NCBI GenBank assembly: GCA_019454045.1
Contig: SKCR01006518.1
Span: 186,001-250,000 of the forward strand
Reading direction: 5' to 3'
Length of the DNA: 64,000 nt
Source of the DNA: Zanthoxylum bungeanum
Taxonomy: Eukaryota > Streptophyta > Magnoliopsida > Sapindales > Rutaceae
Below the pieces are notes generated by a model. It was not told the DNA's origin. It ran no database searches and saw only the letters and a program-made list of their open reading frames with translations. Of this stretch, positions 44,370 through 54,446 are shown piece by piece; positions within the stretch are counted from its first letter, which is position 1; each line of letters starts with the position of its first letter. The translations under genes and the position numbers were made by a program.

Positions 44370-46796
44370 TCACTCATCAGCCCGCACAGGGGCAGTTGTT
44401 TCTTCTTGGTCGGGCCCGGGTGGCAGGACTTCAGGCACATGCTCAGCAGAAGGGGCCTCGATTTCGGCATGGGAGGCAGGAGGAGCTTCAACAGCTTCTG
44501 CTTCGGGCACTTTAGGGGCAAGGGCAAGAGCCTCAGGTGGTATCTCCTCAGGGACCGGGGACATGGCACGGCAGAAAGGGGCTAAGGATCTTGAATTTCC
44601 TCCGAAGGGAGGGCAAGTAACTCGCGAGCCTCCTCCTCCGAGAGGTCCCCTCTGCAGAACCAGATAGCCACATGGATTGGTCCCATGTCAATCTCGGGCA
44701 TCACCATCGGAATGATTTAAGCACAGTCGCTGACCCCCTCGAGCCTAGCCTTCTCCAACTTGTCCTCCAGTTCAGCCTCTCTCTTCTTCAGCGCCTCCCG
44801 AGCTTGATCCATCTCTTTGGTCATCGCCGCCTCCCACCTCAGATGTTTGGATTCCTCTTGGGCGGCCTCCATATTTTTCTTGGCAATGGCAGAGGCATTG
44901 TGGAGGGAATCGTTCAAAGCGACAGCCTCGGCCGCGGCTTGATTGAGTACTTGGTTTTCTCTCATTTCTCCGGCCAGCTCGGCCATGGCCTCCCTCAGGT
45001 CCTCCTCATTCTTGGCCAGCTCGGCCTCCCGCTCCGTGATTTGGCTTTGGAGCCTCTGCACCTGGCCCCCCTCGGATAAAAGGCTCATCAGTAGAGCCTT
45101 ATTACGGGCCATCACATAGTTTGCCTGCAAGAAAGACAAGAAAAAGTCAGAAATCAACAAGTAAAATGTGGGACGGGGACACAGAAGCATATTTACCTCG
45201 GTAATTCTGGTAGAGAACTTGGAAATTACTTCCTCGGGGGAGATGTCCTCAAATTTTGGGATCCGCTCGAGGGGCACCGCGTCGGCCATTAGGTTGAACG
45301 CCGACACCAGATGGGACGTAGCATCCCGGACCTTTTCGCTGAGGTCATCCACCCCCAGCACGACCCCTTCCTTCCCGATTTTCAGAGGAGCCTCGGCAGC
45401 TCGCCTCTCCCTCCGAGCAGTAGATCTCCTGATCAAGAGTTGCTCATCTTCCTCCTCCTCTGGAAGCTCAGCTACCCCATCTCCGAGCAGGCGGTGGCGT
45501 TTGCTCGCAGGTCTGGAGGAGCCAGAATAGGGTCAGATCGTTGTACTTGGTGCCGCCCTTGTTGGAGAAGATGTGGGTTGTGCCACCGGCCGAGCAGTCA
45601 GTTTTGTTTTCCCCTTACCTTCCACGGGGATCGGAGCAGCCGTCCGTTTCCGAGAGCTCCCGGCTTCGCTCGGCCAGGACTTCTTGGTCAGACCTTGGAG
45701 CCGCCCAATGAATTTGGCTGGTTTTGACATTCCTGCAGAATATAAGTCATAAAGCATGTTCAGTTTCTAGATTCAGATAACTTTATTCAGTTTGAGCTGA
45801 GCACAAGGAATCTATTCGATGGTTAGTTGGGAGCTACCTAATCGCCCGGGGCCTGTGGGGGTACGCTCCGAATAAGGCCCGACTCCACGAATGCCGCATC
45901 ATTGACCATCTTCATCCAATGGCCAATGAAGTTCCGAGCTCTCTTGATCCTAGTCCGGACCTCGTGGCTAACTTTGGGAGGATCCCTCCAGCAGACTGAG
46001 AATGTTTGGTGAGTTACTACTTATTGAGGAAAATTAAGAAAATAAGCGGAGGGCTCGGTTTCTCACCTCCCATCGGGAAGACATTTGAGACCTCTATCTC
46101 TTCTGAACCCATTGACCGAGATCGCCCCCAGTCACCCATGGCCCAGAACCAGGGATCCTTGAAGTTTTTGTTGGTTTGGGGGAGCTCCGTGATGAGGGCA
46201 GGGACGTCAGCATATGAAGAGAGATAGTACCAACTATGGTGTGACTTTGGGTTGGCCTTCAGCTTGTATAGCCTTTTCAACTCTTCAAAGGTCAGCTCTC
46301 CAAGGCCTGCACGGTGCCATATCACGTATAGGCCGGCCAGTATCCTCCAGCTATTCAAGTTCAACTGGCAAGGGGCAATCTCCATCTGGGCCAGGATCCT
46401 CGCAAAATATAGTTGTAGGGGTAGCCGAAGACCGCACTCAAAGAATAAAGGGAGAAGGGCCACAGAGCCGGAGTCAGGCTGGCTCGCGCGTTCAACTGTA
46501 CCATGGACCTCAAGAGCTATATCAATTGGGATTTCGTACTATTGGCAGAGTACACCCAAGGCATCTTCTATGATGGTAGAGGGGCGGTTCATGTCCAATG
46601 AGGACCAGTTCAGTTCGCCTAGCTCAGGGTATTTACAGGGAATTTTGTGGTGATATGTATCATTTGCTTCTTGAGAAGGGGTTGGCGTGGTATCCAGCTC
46701 CTCTAAGCTGGATGTTCCCGAGCTGGAGGAGGATTCTTCAGTCCGAGGAGGTTGAGGTTTTAGAGGTTTGGCCGATGAGGATTCAGCGTCAGACAT
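44370..46796 (-). pseudogene. F antisense ORF (aORF), spliced, gypsy-type transposon domain
   Basis: Minus-strand gene with exons and introns. Exon 1 starts MSDAESSSAKPLKPQPP at 46796 (Ser/Pro-rich). It holds a region like the Pfam 'putative gypsy type transposon' domain (LLPLFFECGLRLPLQLYF, QMEIAPCQLNLNSWRILAG, HSWYYLSS), with one TAG at about 46541-46539. Intron 45996-46066 (GGAG^GTGAGA...TTCTCAG). The exon continues CWRDPPKVSHEVRTRIKRARN. A 3' splice site at about 45734 starts MSKPAKFIGRLQGL. A 72-bp intron 45125-45196 (GTAAATATG...TCTTGCAG) precedes a long coiled coil (ANYVMARNKALLMSL to about 44720). Stops near 45533 and 44713 break it. The acidic Pro/Ala end is at 44564-44370. Tat/Grande-type elements carry such antisense genes; function unknown. 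Confidence 0.7.
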
Positions 46797-47828
46797 TTTG
46801 GCAATCGTAGTATGCGAGGAAGTCAGTTAGTGGACAACTTTGGGGCCCCGCGGACTCAAAATCTACTCTAACTTCTGGGAACCTATGCCTAAGGTTTCTA
46901 AATGTCCTAGCAGTGGCTAGAAACAACAAGTCTCTTCCTAAAACACCAAACCAAACACAAGACATAGAAAATCTGAAACACATACATCCTACCCCACGAC
47001 CCATCCTTCAATCAAGAAACACATACCTCATACATCATACACCTAACCCGAAACACACTTTGCAACATGAAACAAATGGATGAACATGCTAGAAGAAGGA
47101 AGAACGAGCAACATCAAATACATAAGCATTCGTAAACAATAGACAGACATGGTAAACTTCAGTAATAAAAATGAGGTCAAGCAGAAACTTACTTGGTTTG
47201 AGTAGATGTGTTGGCGGTTGATCTGGTCGGGCTTGAAGATTGTTGGTCTCATGAACGAAGAAGCTTTTGCAATTTGAGAGTTCATGTTTTCGTAAAAGAG
47301 AGAAAAAAAGTGTTGCTTCGCATTCTTATAATCAGCTCGAGGCTTTTTTTGGGCCGTTGGATTAGAGAGAGGCGTCAGATGTGCGCCGCGTGTCGTGTTC
47401 AGGCCCCATCTACTCAGATTGTGATGAACAGTTGAGATTGAAAGCTTTTCGATTGCCCCGTGAACGGTCGATTGATTTGGATTTTTGGCGGGAGAGCCAC
47501 AGATGCTCGATAAGTGTCACGCTCGAGTTAAACCCTAGAGATGATTTGATGGGCATTTAAGATGATGTGTTGGCTTACGGTTCTCGAGGGACGGCTACCA
47601 GAAAGGTAAAATGGGTATTTGCTTCTAGATGGAGAGTCATTTGAAGAGACATCAGAATCCTCAGTTACCGAGCACATGAAGACGACCGAGGCCGACCTTA
47701 TTTGCAGCCGAGGTAGTTTTCTACGTGGTTCCAAGAGCCGACCACCAGCTGTTTGATAGCACGCTTCCGATTTTGTAGTTCCCGGTACCAACTCGCATTC
47801 TCATTGGAACCGAGAACTATGGGACATA
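46797..47828 (-). other. upstream region of F aORF
   Basis: Minus-strand leader of the antisense gene. A TATA-like GATTATAAG lies near 47321-47329, and a 5' splice site CCAA^GTAAGTTTC at about 47190 could start a leader intron. No clear primer site or ORF. Confidence 0.4.
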
Positions 47829-48716
47829 TGTTGATTGTGATTTTTGTGACTAAGGTATTTGAACAGTTCGGAAAAGGTAGAGATGGGATTTTCCCTTTTG
47901 GAAGATCAGATGTTTAGAAGATTTGGTTTGTTCCTCAGCCAGGAAGAGAGTCCGGACTCAGTTTCCCGAATCTGGACGACTAGAGAAATATCATTGTACA
48001 GACCGCAGAGACCGACAATATTATAGCCGAGACCGACCACAGTAGCCCGGTAAGCTCGGTTCAGTTCTGTTTCACCTCATGTGTCGTAATGGATGGCTCG
48101 GATATTCTGGGTCAGGTCGGTAATATCTTTTACTGTTCGGAAGATCATCTGGCCGATCTCTTGAAGACCGACGTGTGACTAGGGTAGTTTGGACTTTTCC
48201 TTCTAACATACATCACAATTTGAAAGCTCTTTACAGGCTGGTTTCATTATGTTGCGTGTGGTAGTGTATAAAACAAGTTGATGTGACAAGCCGTCAGGTG
48301 GCAGGTTTGCTTTCGGCGAAGACAGTCTTGGGGCAAAAGCCCGTCAATCAGCCAGAGATCACGTGGATGACATCAAGAAAGCATGAGAATGGTGTTGTAA
48401 TTCTCTGAGTATATAAAGAGAAGTGAGATTCATTTGTAAAAGGATATCGAAATTTGTAACAAAAGAGGGAGCACTATCTGTAAAAACCAACGAAACAAAC
48501 AGCTCGGTTTCCTTTAGACCCGCCCCTAAACGAGTCGGTCGAGCTCAGTTTGGTAATGAAAATAATATTCCACTTTGTGCCCGTGGAAGTAGGCTTGACT
48601 TGCTCCGCCGAACCACGTTAAACTCTTTTTGTCGATTTTGTGTTCATTTTGCCTTTTGCTACATTTGCTTTTGGTCTCCCATAACCAAATAAATTCAAAG
48701 TTGAAGGAGGATTGTC

Positions 48717-51487
48717 TGACCGGCGTAAACACACATGTATAACGCAAGCGCACGTATCGTTCAAGTAGTAAAAATATATCAAGCGATCCCACGAGGACTT
48801 AATATCTAAACTATTAATTTTATGAAGTCAAATGATTACTAGTATCTAACAGGTTGTTTGATTGATTTGAAATGGTGACGATTCTAAATTTAAAAACAAG
48901 TAAATAAAATTATTCGAAAGTAGGTTTTAAGAAAATTCAATATTAAAAACTATCTAGGGTTGTAATTTCTTCCAATATCATTTAAAAGATGAAGTGGTTA
49001 TCTTAAAGTTGGGTAATATATTGATTTATTAACCTGGAACACTAAATTATGTAAAAGCCTCTTCCGATGGTCAACTACAAATATCCAGTATAACCCAATT
49101 GAACTATATGTCTATGTCAACCAAATTACCTGGATCATTAAGATTAAGTTCCAATTATGGCTACCCCCGCCCGACAGGTATATTCCTATCCTGTAAGGAA
49201 ATGTATTAAAGGGTTATCTATCCTCAAGGAAGATCGTGGGCTATTGAGTTTAAGGTCTTAAACTTAAAATCTCTATGTCTAGTTCATTTTAAGTTTACCA
49301 GTTCAATTTTATTAATGGCCAGTTAATGAAAAAACATTAAGATTAAGACTCAATAAATAAATCTAAAATTAATTACCATTACCCAAACTATAATTTAACC
49401 CCTTATAAACCGGTGATATTGGAATTCATCACAACCCCAGATATCTAACTTAGTTACGACACATAACTAGGGCTAATAAAAACTTAAAAGTAAAAGACAT
49501 AAAGTAAAAATGCTGAAAAGTAATTGCAGTAAAGTAAAAGCTGAAAAGTAAATTACAATAAAATAAAATGCTAAGGTAAAAGGAATTACTTTTAATAATA
49601 CTAATTTAGATATCTCCCATAATATAATATATAAACTTGTGATAACATTACCAACCATTACCAAGCCATATAAGCGGTAACCTGATTAAGTCAAATTAAG
49701 TCCAACCAGCACAGCCATTAAGGCGGTAAAAAGATTTGTCCATGAACCTGCCATATAGGCGGTAAGAAAGTTTAATTTAATTACCAATCGACCAATCTGA
49801 AAGGTATCCTTGATTAGTCAGGTTTAAACCAGATTAAAATGAATTACCAACCGACCAATCTGGCGGTATCCTTTTTAAGTCAATATTTTAAATAGTGAAT
49901 ATATTATATTTAAGGGAGATTAATCTAAATAGCAATAGTAAAAGAATTATCTTTCACCCTAGCTGGGGAAGTTACCTCCTCATGGTGAATAGTAAAAACT
50001 GTAAAAAGTAAGAAGTAAATTATTATTATTACAAAAAGTAATAAAAATTTAATTACAAAACTAAAATTAAAAGAAACTAGAGAGAGAAACTCCATCTTTA
50101 CATCAAAGAAATGAGAGGAGTGGTACAGTGACAACTGAAACTGGAATTTCGCGCTCTATTTATAGGCATCAGTAAGGGTCGAGCGTCGCGCGACGCCTGT
50201 TTGGTCGACGTGGCAGCTTCTGGTTCGTCGGTTCGTTGAAGATTCTGGATAAGGTGATAAGGTGACACGTGGCAAGGTGGTTGGGGCTCAATTATTGTGA
50301 CACGTGGTGTGGCTTCTGATTGGTCGACTAGATTCTTATCCGCCACGTGTCAGATAGAGCCAATAATTGATGCTGACATGGCGACACATGGAAATTTGAT
50401 TGTCGGCACCATAGAATCTCGACACGTGGCACGCTGTGATTGGTTTATGATGACGTGGCAGTTTGACTCGGTCAACCTGGTGATGTTGACGATGACGTGG
50501 CAATGACATGGAGTGACACATGGCGACACGTGGCGATGGTGACTGTTGGTACCGTAGGATGATGACACGTGGCACGGCGCATGTTAGCAGATCGGCTGTG
50601 ATGGTGACACGTGTCACGGCGTACGTTAGCAAAGTCAAATTTTTCTCAGATTCTGACTTGTGGACCCGGCGCACGTTAGCACTGTTCGGCGCACGTTACG
50701 CGTCACGACGCCAAGGGTTTGCGCGTCGCGACGCGCCTAAATTACCAAAATGCCATTTTTGCCAATTTTCACTATTTTGCTCCAAATTACCTCCAGAATG
50801 TCCTGAAACTTTATTTATCTACAAAATAACACAAAACACATCAAAATATTCACAAAAATCAAGAAACTATACAAAATATTAAGTTAAATGAGTGGGAAAT
50901 AATGATAGATTTTAGGGGTGAACACAATTTCGGGTCAAACCGCGAACCGCATCGAACCGCACCGCACCGAACCGAACCGCGCAGTTTGAAAAAATATTAA
51001 AAATAATTTTGAACCGCACCGAATCGAACCGCAAATTTCGGGTCGGTGTGCGGTTTTGACCCATGTCAAACCGCAAACCGCCCAAACCGCATATTTTGAC
51101 TCGAACCGCGACCCGAACCGCCTAAACCGCCGACCCGCGTACAAATTAAATATTATTTTATATTTTTCTTCTTCTTTAACTATGAAAATTAAGATATTTA
51201 ATGATCATATAACAATATGTAATGAATAAATGAAAATTATGTAATTTTTTCTTCAATTATAATGTGAAAACACACAAAAGTTACTTTAAAAAATTTATAA
51301 TCCAAACCGCCGAACCGAACCGCCCAAACCGCTAAACCGCCAACCCGAACCGCCGCGGTTTTCCTTATCAAATTTACGGTTTCGTTTTCTAATTTTCCAA
51401 ACCGCCAACCCGCGCGGTTTGAAGTAAAAAATGAAAAAACCGCCCAAACCGCACCGCGAACACCCCTAATAGATTTACCACTCATCA
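48717..51487 (-). repeat. A 3' LTR (with MITE)
   Basis: 2771 bp, or 2207 bp without the MITE and its duplication; the 5' LTR is 2200 bp. TATA at 50156-50165 on the minus strand. G-box/ABRE array at about 50205-50640. Hairpin units, partly degraded, at about 49660-49870. Confidence 0.95.
50913..51468. mobile_element. 556-bp hAT-type MITE, copy 2
   Basis: TAGGGGTGAACAC...GCGAACACCCCTA with perfect 8-bp duplication ATAGATTT (50905-50912, 51469-51476). Inverted relative to the copy at 14004-14559, same length. Interior dominated by AACCGC repeats at both ends around an AT-rich core. No ORF. Confidence 0.95.
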
Positions 51488-52148
51488 CACCCTCAAACCT
51501 AACATTTTGCTAGTTCTCGAGCAAAACACAAAATAAAATAACATAATAAAATTTAACTAAGCCACTTTTGTAGGGATCACAGTTGCATTTAGAGTATGCA
51601 ACAAGCCTTTAAACCCCTAGGTGTCCCTAGTGGACGAGTTGTAGTCTCGTGAGGCTTTACATCAATGATACCCACAAACATTTTACAAAAGTAAAAAGAA
51701 AGTAAAACTAATACACACAAAAGCAAAAAAACAAGCGAAAAGAGAATAAAGAAGTTAATGACTAATCAGGTGAAACTTCTACTCCAAGTTATCAATTGTT
51801 TTGTTTCTTTCTAAATTACTGAATAAGTAAATTCTCCGATCATTTTTACCATTCTTCATATACACAGTCAACATAATATTAAACAACTCATTTTTTCCCA
51901 CAACAGTCATAAGTGCAGTTGATAAGAGAGTAATATTTTTGTCCTAAAATTCTATCAGATTTCACACCTTTTGTAGCAATGGAATAATTTTTTGGATTTT
52001 TCTGATTTTTTCTTTGATTTTTGATTTTTTTATTTATATACAATATCTTCCATCTATGTAGCGAGTGTTGGGTCGGTGGCTCCCAAACCAGTTGGCTTTA
52101 GGGCACCAGGTGTTAAGACACCCCTACGGACTTAATTACTCAGACTTT

Positions 52149-52207
<59 letters not shown>

Positions 52208-52854
52208 TTGCAGCATCTTTGATCCATGTAGCAAGCTTTGGGCCAGTGATTCCCAAACCAGTTGGTTTTAGGGCACTAGGTGTTAAAACACCCTTACAGA
52301 CTTAATAACTCGGATCTCAGACGTTTTTTTTTTACTCCATTGCTTTTTGAGATGCTTCCTCCAATTAAACTAGAGCACTAAATATTACAAACTTTTCAAT
52401 TACAGTTCATGTCCGTATGTTTCCATGTATGTTGATAATACCTGTCAATTGAGCATATGAAGATCCATTTTAGTTAGTTTTATGGAGAATTCACAAATTA
52501 AATAATTTAAAAATGAAATAAACAAAAATTAACTTGTTTCGAAATAGGTTTGAGATACGTTTCAGGAGTGAAAACTCCTTACTCAGCTATCTCTTACCAA
52601 TTTCACCTTTTTAGTCAAAATAAAAACACAAAAACACAAAATATTTTTGTAATTTTTGAAAAATTTTCAAATTTTTTTATATTTTTCGAAAATTTTTAAA
52701 AAAAATACTAAAAACAACACACAACTAAAAAGAAGATACTAATCAACTAATTCCCACCCCCAAACCTAAATGAGACATTGTCCCCAATGTCTTAAACAGT
52801 AAAAGAATAGTTTAGAAGATAGTACCTGGTTAGCTGAAATTCTTACACGAAAAG
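51488..52854 (-). other. A 3' spacer
   Basis: Starts with a C-rich stretch (minus strand polypurine tract GGTTTGAGGGTG). 51561-51675 is the conserved block found in A2, C and D. Two structured modules begin at 52057 and 52227, separated by an AT microsatellite (52147-52206). No ORF. Confidence 0.8.
52147..52206. repeat. (AT)n microsatellite
   Basis: AT run with one break, lying between the two structured modules and lengthening their period from 144 to 170 bp. Confidence 0.95.
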
Positions 52855-53508
52855 TTAAAGGTTAAGATCCAGATTAACAGGACGCCTCTTACCACGATCG
52901 TCCTCAGACCAATTTATCTTTGAAAGGATAGGGTCAACTTGTGGTTCATAGGCTAAGAGTTGGTCTATTAGATCCGGAGCAGTTCTGGCAGTAAAGAGTA
53001 GTTCTTTTAAATGTTTTGACACGAACCCATTTCTTCTAGCATCATCAAGAAACACACAAAGAAAATCATAAAATCCATCAACGTTAAATAGCCCAATTGG
53101 TTTCTGGTGTATGTTCAAGTTCGCCCAAGATAGCACTATAAAAATTTCCTCCAATGTGCCCAAGCCACCTGGCAAAACAATAAAAGCATCAGCACGGTTA
53201 ATCATTTATACCAGTCGTCCAAACATACCTGGCACAATAAGTTCCTCTCTGTTTGATGGTTCAATAAGATTTTCCTCTGCCAAGGGTTTTGGGATGATTC
53301 TCAAAACGTGATTGCCTCCTTCCTGTATGGCATTTGAAACGATCCCCATTAGTCCAAGATTGCCTCCGCCATATACTAAGTGCATATTCCTTACTGCTAA
53401 GACTCGACCCAATTCCTGTGATGCTTCTACGTATTGTGGCTTAACACCAACATTAGTACCGCAAAACACACAGATGTTTTCAACTCGTCTTCTTGATGTG
53501 GCTTCCAT
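52855..53508 (-). pseudogene. LOG-like cytokinin riboside 5'-monophosphate phosphoribohydrolase in A
   Basis: ATG at 53508, 217 codons, TAA at 52857-52855; plant LOGs are about 210-230 residues. LOG enzymes cut the ribose 5'-phosphate from cytokinin nucleotides and release active cytokinin in the cytosol. Seen: NICVFCGTNVG (11-21), LVYGGGNLGLMG (44-55, phosphate loop), IIPKPL (71-76), GMFGR (94-98, with the conserved Arg), PGGLGTLEE (113-121, the family signature), then WANLNIHQKPIGLFNVDGFY. The only lesion is an in-frame TAA at codon 101, where B1 has Glu (TEM); the codon change is one base. No introns, so the gene probably came in as a processed copy. It lies between the NABP-like ORF and the 3' LTR, on the sense strand. 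The family assignment is firm; activity of the family's ancestral protein is inference. Confidence 0.9.
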
Positions 53509-53758
53509 GTTTTACTCTGGATGTCTTCAAAAGTTAAATGATGAGTTGAATTTATAGTACCTGAAAAAGGGTGAGTAAAATAATAGCACTAGTATCTGCC
53601 AAATGACAATTATTAGTTAAACAGTAAAATAAATCGTGATAGTCAAAAAGGTCTGGATCCTGTCGGAGAAAATAAAAGAAAACAACAAAATAAATTACAA
53701 TTATTAGGAAAAGACAAAGAGATATAATATGTACAAGAATTTACATCTTGATTGACGT
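53509..53758 (-). other. A spacer between NABP-like ORF and LOG
   Basis: 250 bp of AT-rich non-coding sequence, homologous to 9199-9523 in B1. How LOG would be translated (subgenomic or spliced mRNA) is not evident. Confidence 0.6.
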
Positions 53759-54307
53759 CTATGCGTCAGGGACAAGCTTCCCATCCAATTTTCTTATAAA
53801 TTGGCAAACATGGTCTTTTTTAGTCAGATTCCCAAGACTTAACTGTTGTCTTTCTTTTTGAAATTGTGTATGTAATTTTCGAAAGGCTATGTGAACATAT
53901 CCACTGGGATGCATCTCAAGAGTCAAAGATATATCATCTAAAGACTCCTTACTCAAGTCATCCCTAATGAATTTAATTTTGTCTTCGCGATTATTAGACA
54001 CCATTCCTAAAGAACGACAACGAGTAATGCAATTCCAGCGTGCACATTTGTAACAAACACCCATTTGTTTAGCTCTATGTTTCTTTGCATAGGTGCTTCT
54101 TCCAAAACCAGGCAGATGTGAAATAAAAGAGTCAGAAGACTCACCTGCCAATCGGACTCGTGCTTCAATTACCCAACGAATGTCATTAGGAACACCATGG
54201 ATTGTCAGTAACCTCATCCGTTCCAAGCGAGCTTTGTAAACTTTCATCATAGATTTTTTAGGGAGAGAAGGAAATTGCTTGTGAAGATTTGCGAGAGCTT
54301 CTTCCAT
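53759..54307 (-). CDS. cysteine-rich basic protein, viral NABP-like, intact
   Basis: Open to 54340; I choose the second Met (MEEALANLHKQFPSL, 54307) because B1 keeps it, giving 182 codons. Seen: a Leu/Ile-rich helix (about 30-50), basic GRSTYAKKHRAKQMG, then Cys-x2-Cys (CYKC) and Cys-x3-Cys (CITRC) about four residues later, then EDKIKFIRDD. The order of helix, GRS-Y-A-basic cluster, CxxC finger and Arg-Cys is that of the nucleic-acid-binding cysteine-rich proteins of carlaviruses and relatives, some of which suppress RNA silencing. The C-terminal ~65 residues are unlike them. Homologues in B1 and, as a stub, in B2. Likely role: RNA/DNA binding, perhaps defence suppression (inference). An unrelated zinc-binding protein is possible. 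Follows integrase by 139 bp. Confidence 0.55.
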   Translation of the reverse strand: MEEALANLHKQFPSLPKKSMMKVYKARLERMRLLTIHGVPNDIRWVIEARVRLAGESSDSFISHLPGFGRSTYAKKHRAKQMGVCYKCARWNCITRCRSLGMVSNNREDKIKFIRDDLSKESLDDISLTLEMHPSGYVHIAFRKLHTQFQKERQQLSLGNLTKKDHVCQFIRKLDGKLVPDA

Positions 54308-54381
54308 CTTGAAATTTCTTAATCTGCAAAAACTAAACACATAAAATTAAATCACACCAAATCACAATATATACAAAAATT

Positions 54382-54415
54382 GCATGGGTTGCCTCCCTGC
54401 AAGCGCTAAGTTTAA
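54382..54415 (-). promoter_or_regulatory. conserved AGCGCT...GGGAGGCAACCC motif in A
   Basis: Minus strand TTAAACTTAGCGCTTGCA followed by GGGAGGCAACCC lies in the 139-bp gap between integrase and the NABP-like ORF. Same motif after the last ORF of C and D. Candidate for a splice, transcription or RNA-structure signal serving the downstream ORFs. Confidence 0.6.
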
Positions 54416-54446
54416 ATGTCGTCAGCTAGACATGACTTCTTGAACG

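Noticed and set aside
44340..46653. Several plus-strand ORFs of 80-138 codons
   Set aside because: They mirror the GC-richer exons of the minus-strand antisense gene; no motifs, and the splice signals fit the minus strand.
50520..50882. 120-codon ORF in the A LTR
   Set aside because: It overlaps the G-box array in the LTR, and the matching region of the other A LTR does not keep it.
52855..53508. LOG as a normal host gene that was merely hit by transposons
   Set aside because: No introns, lies within the boundaries of element A (LTRs and 5-bp duplication), and the same gene occurs at the same place in B1.
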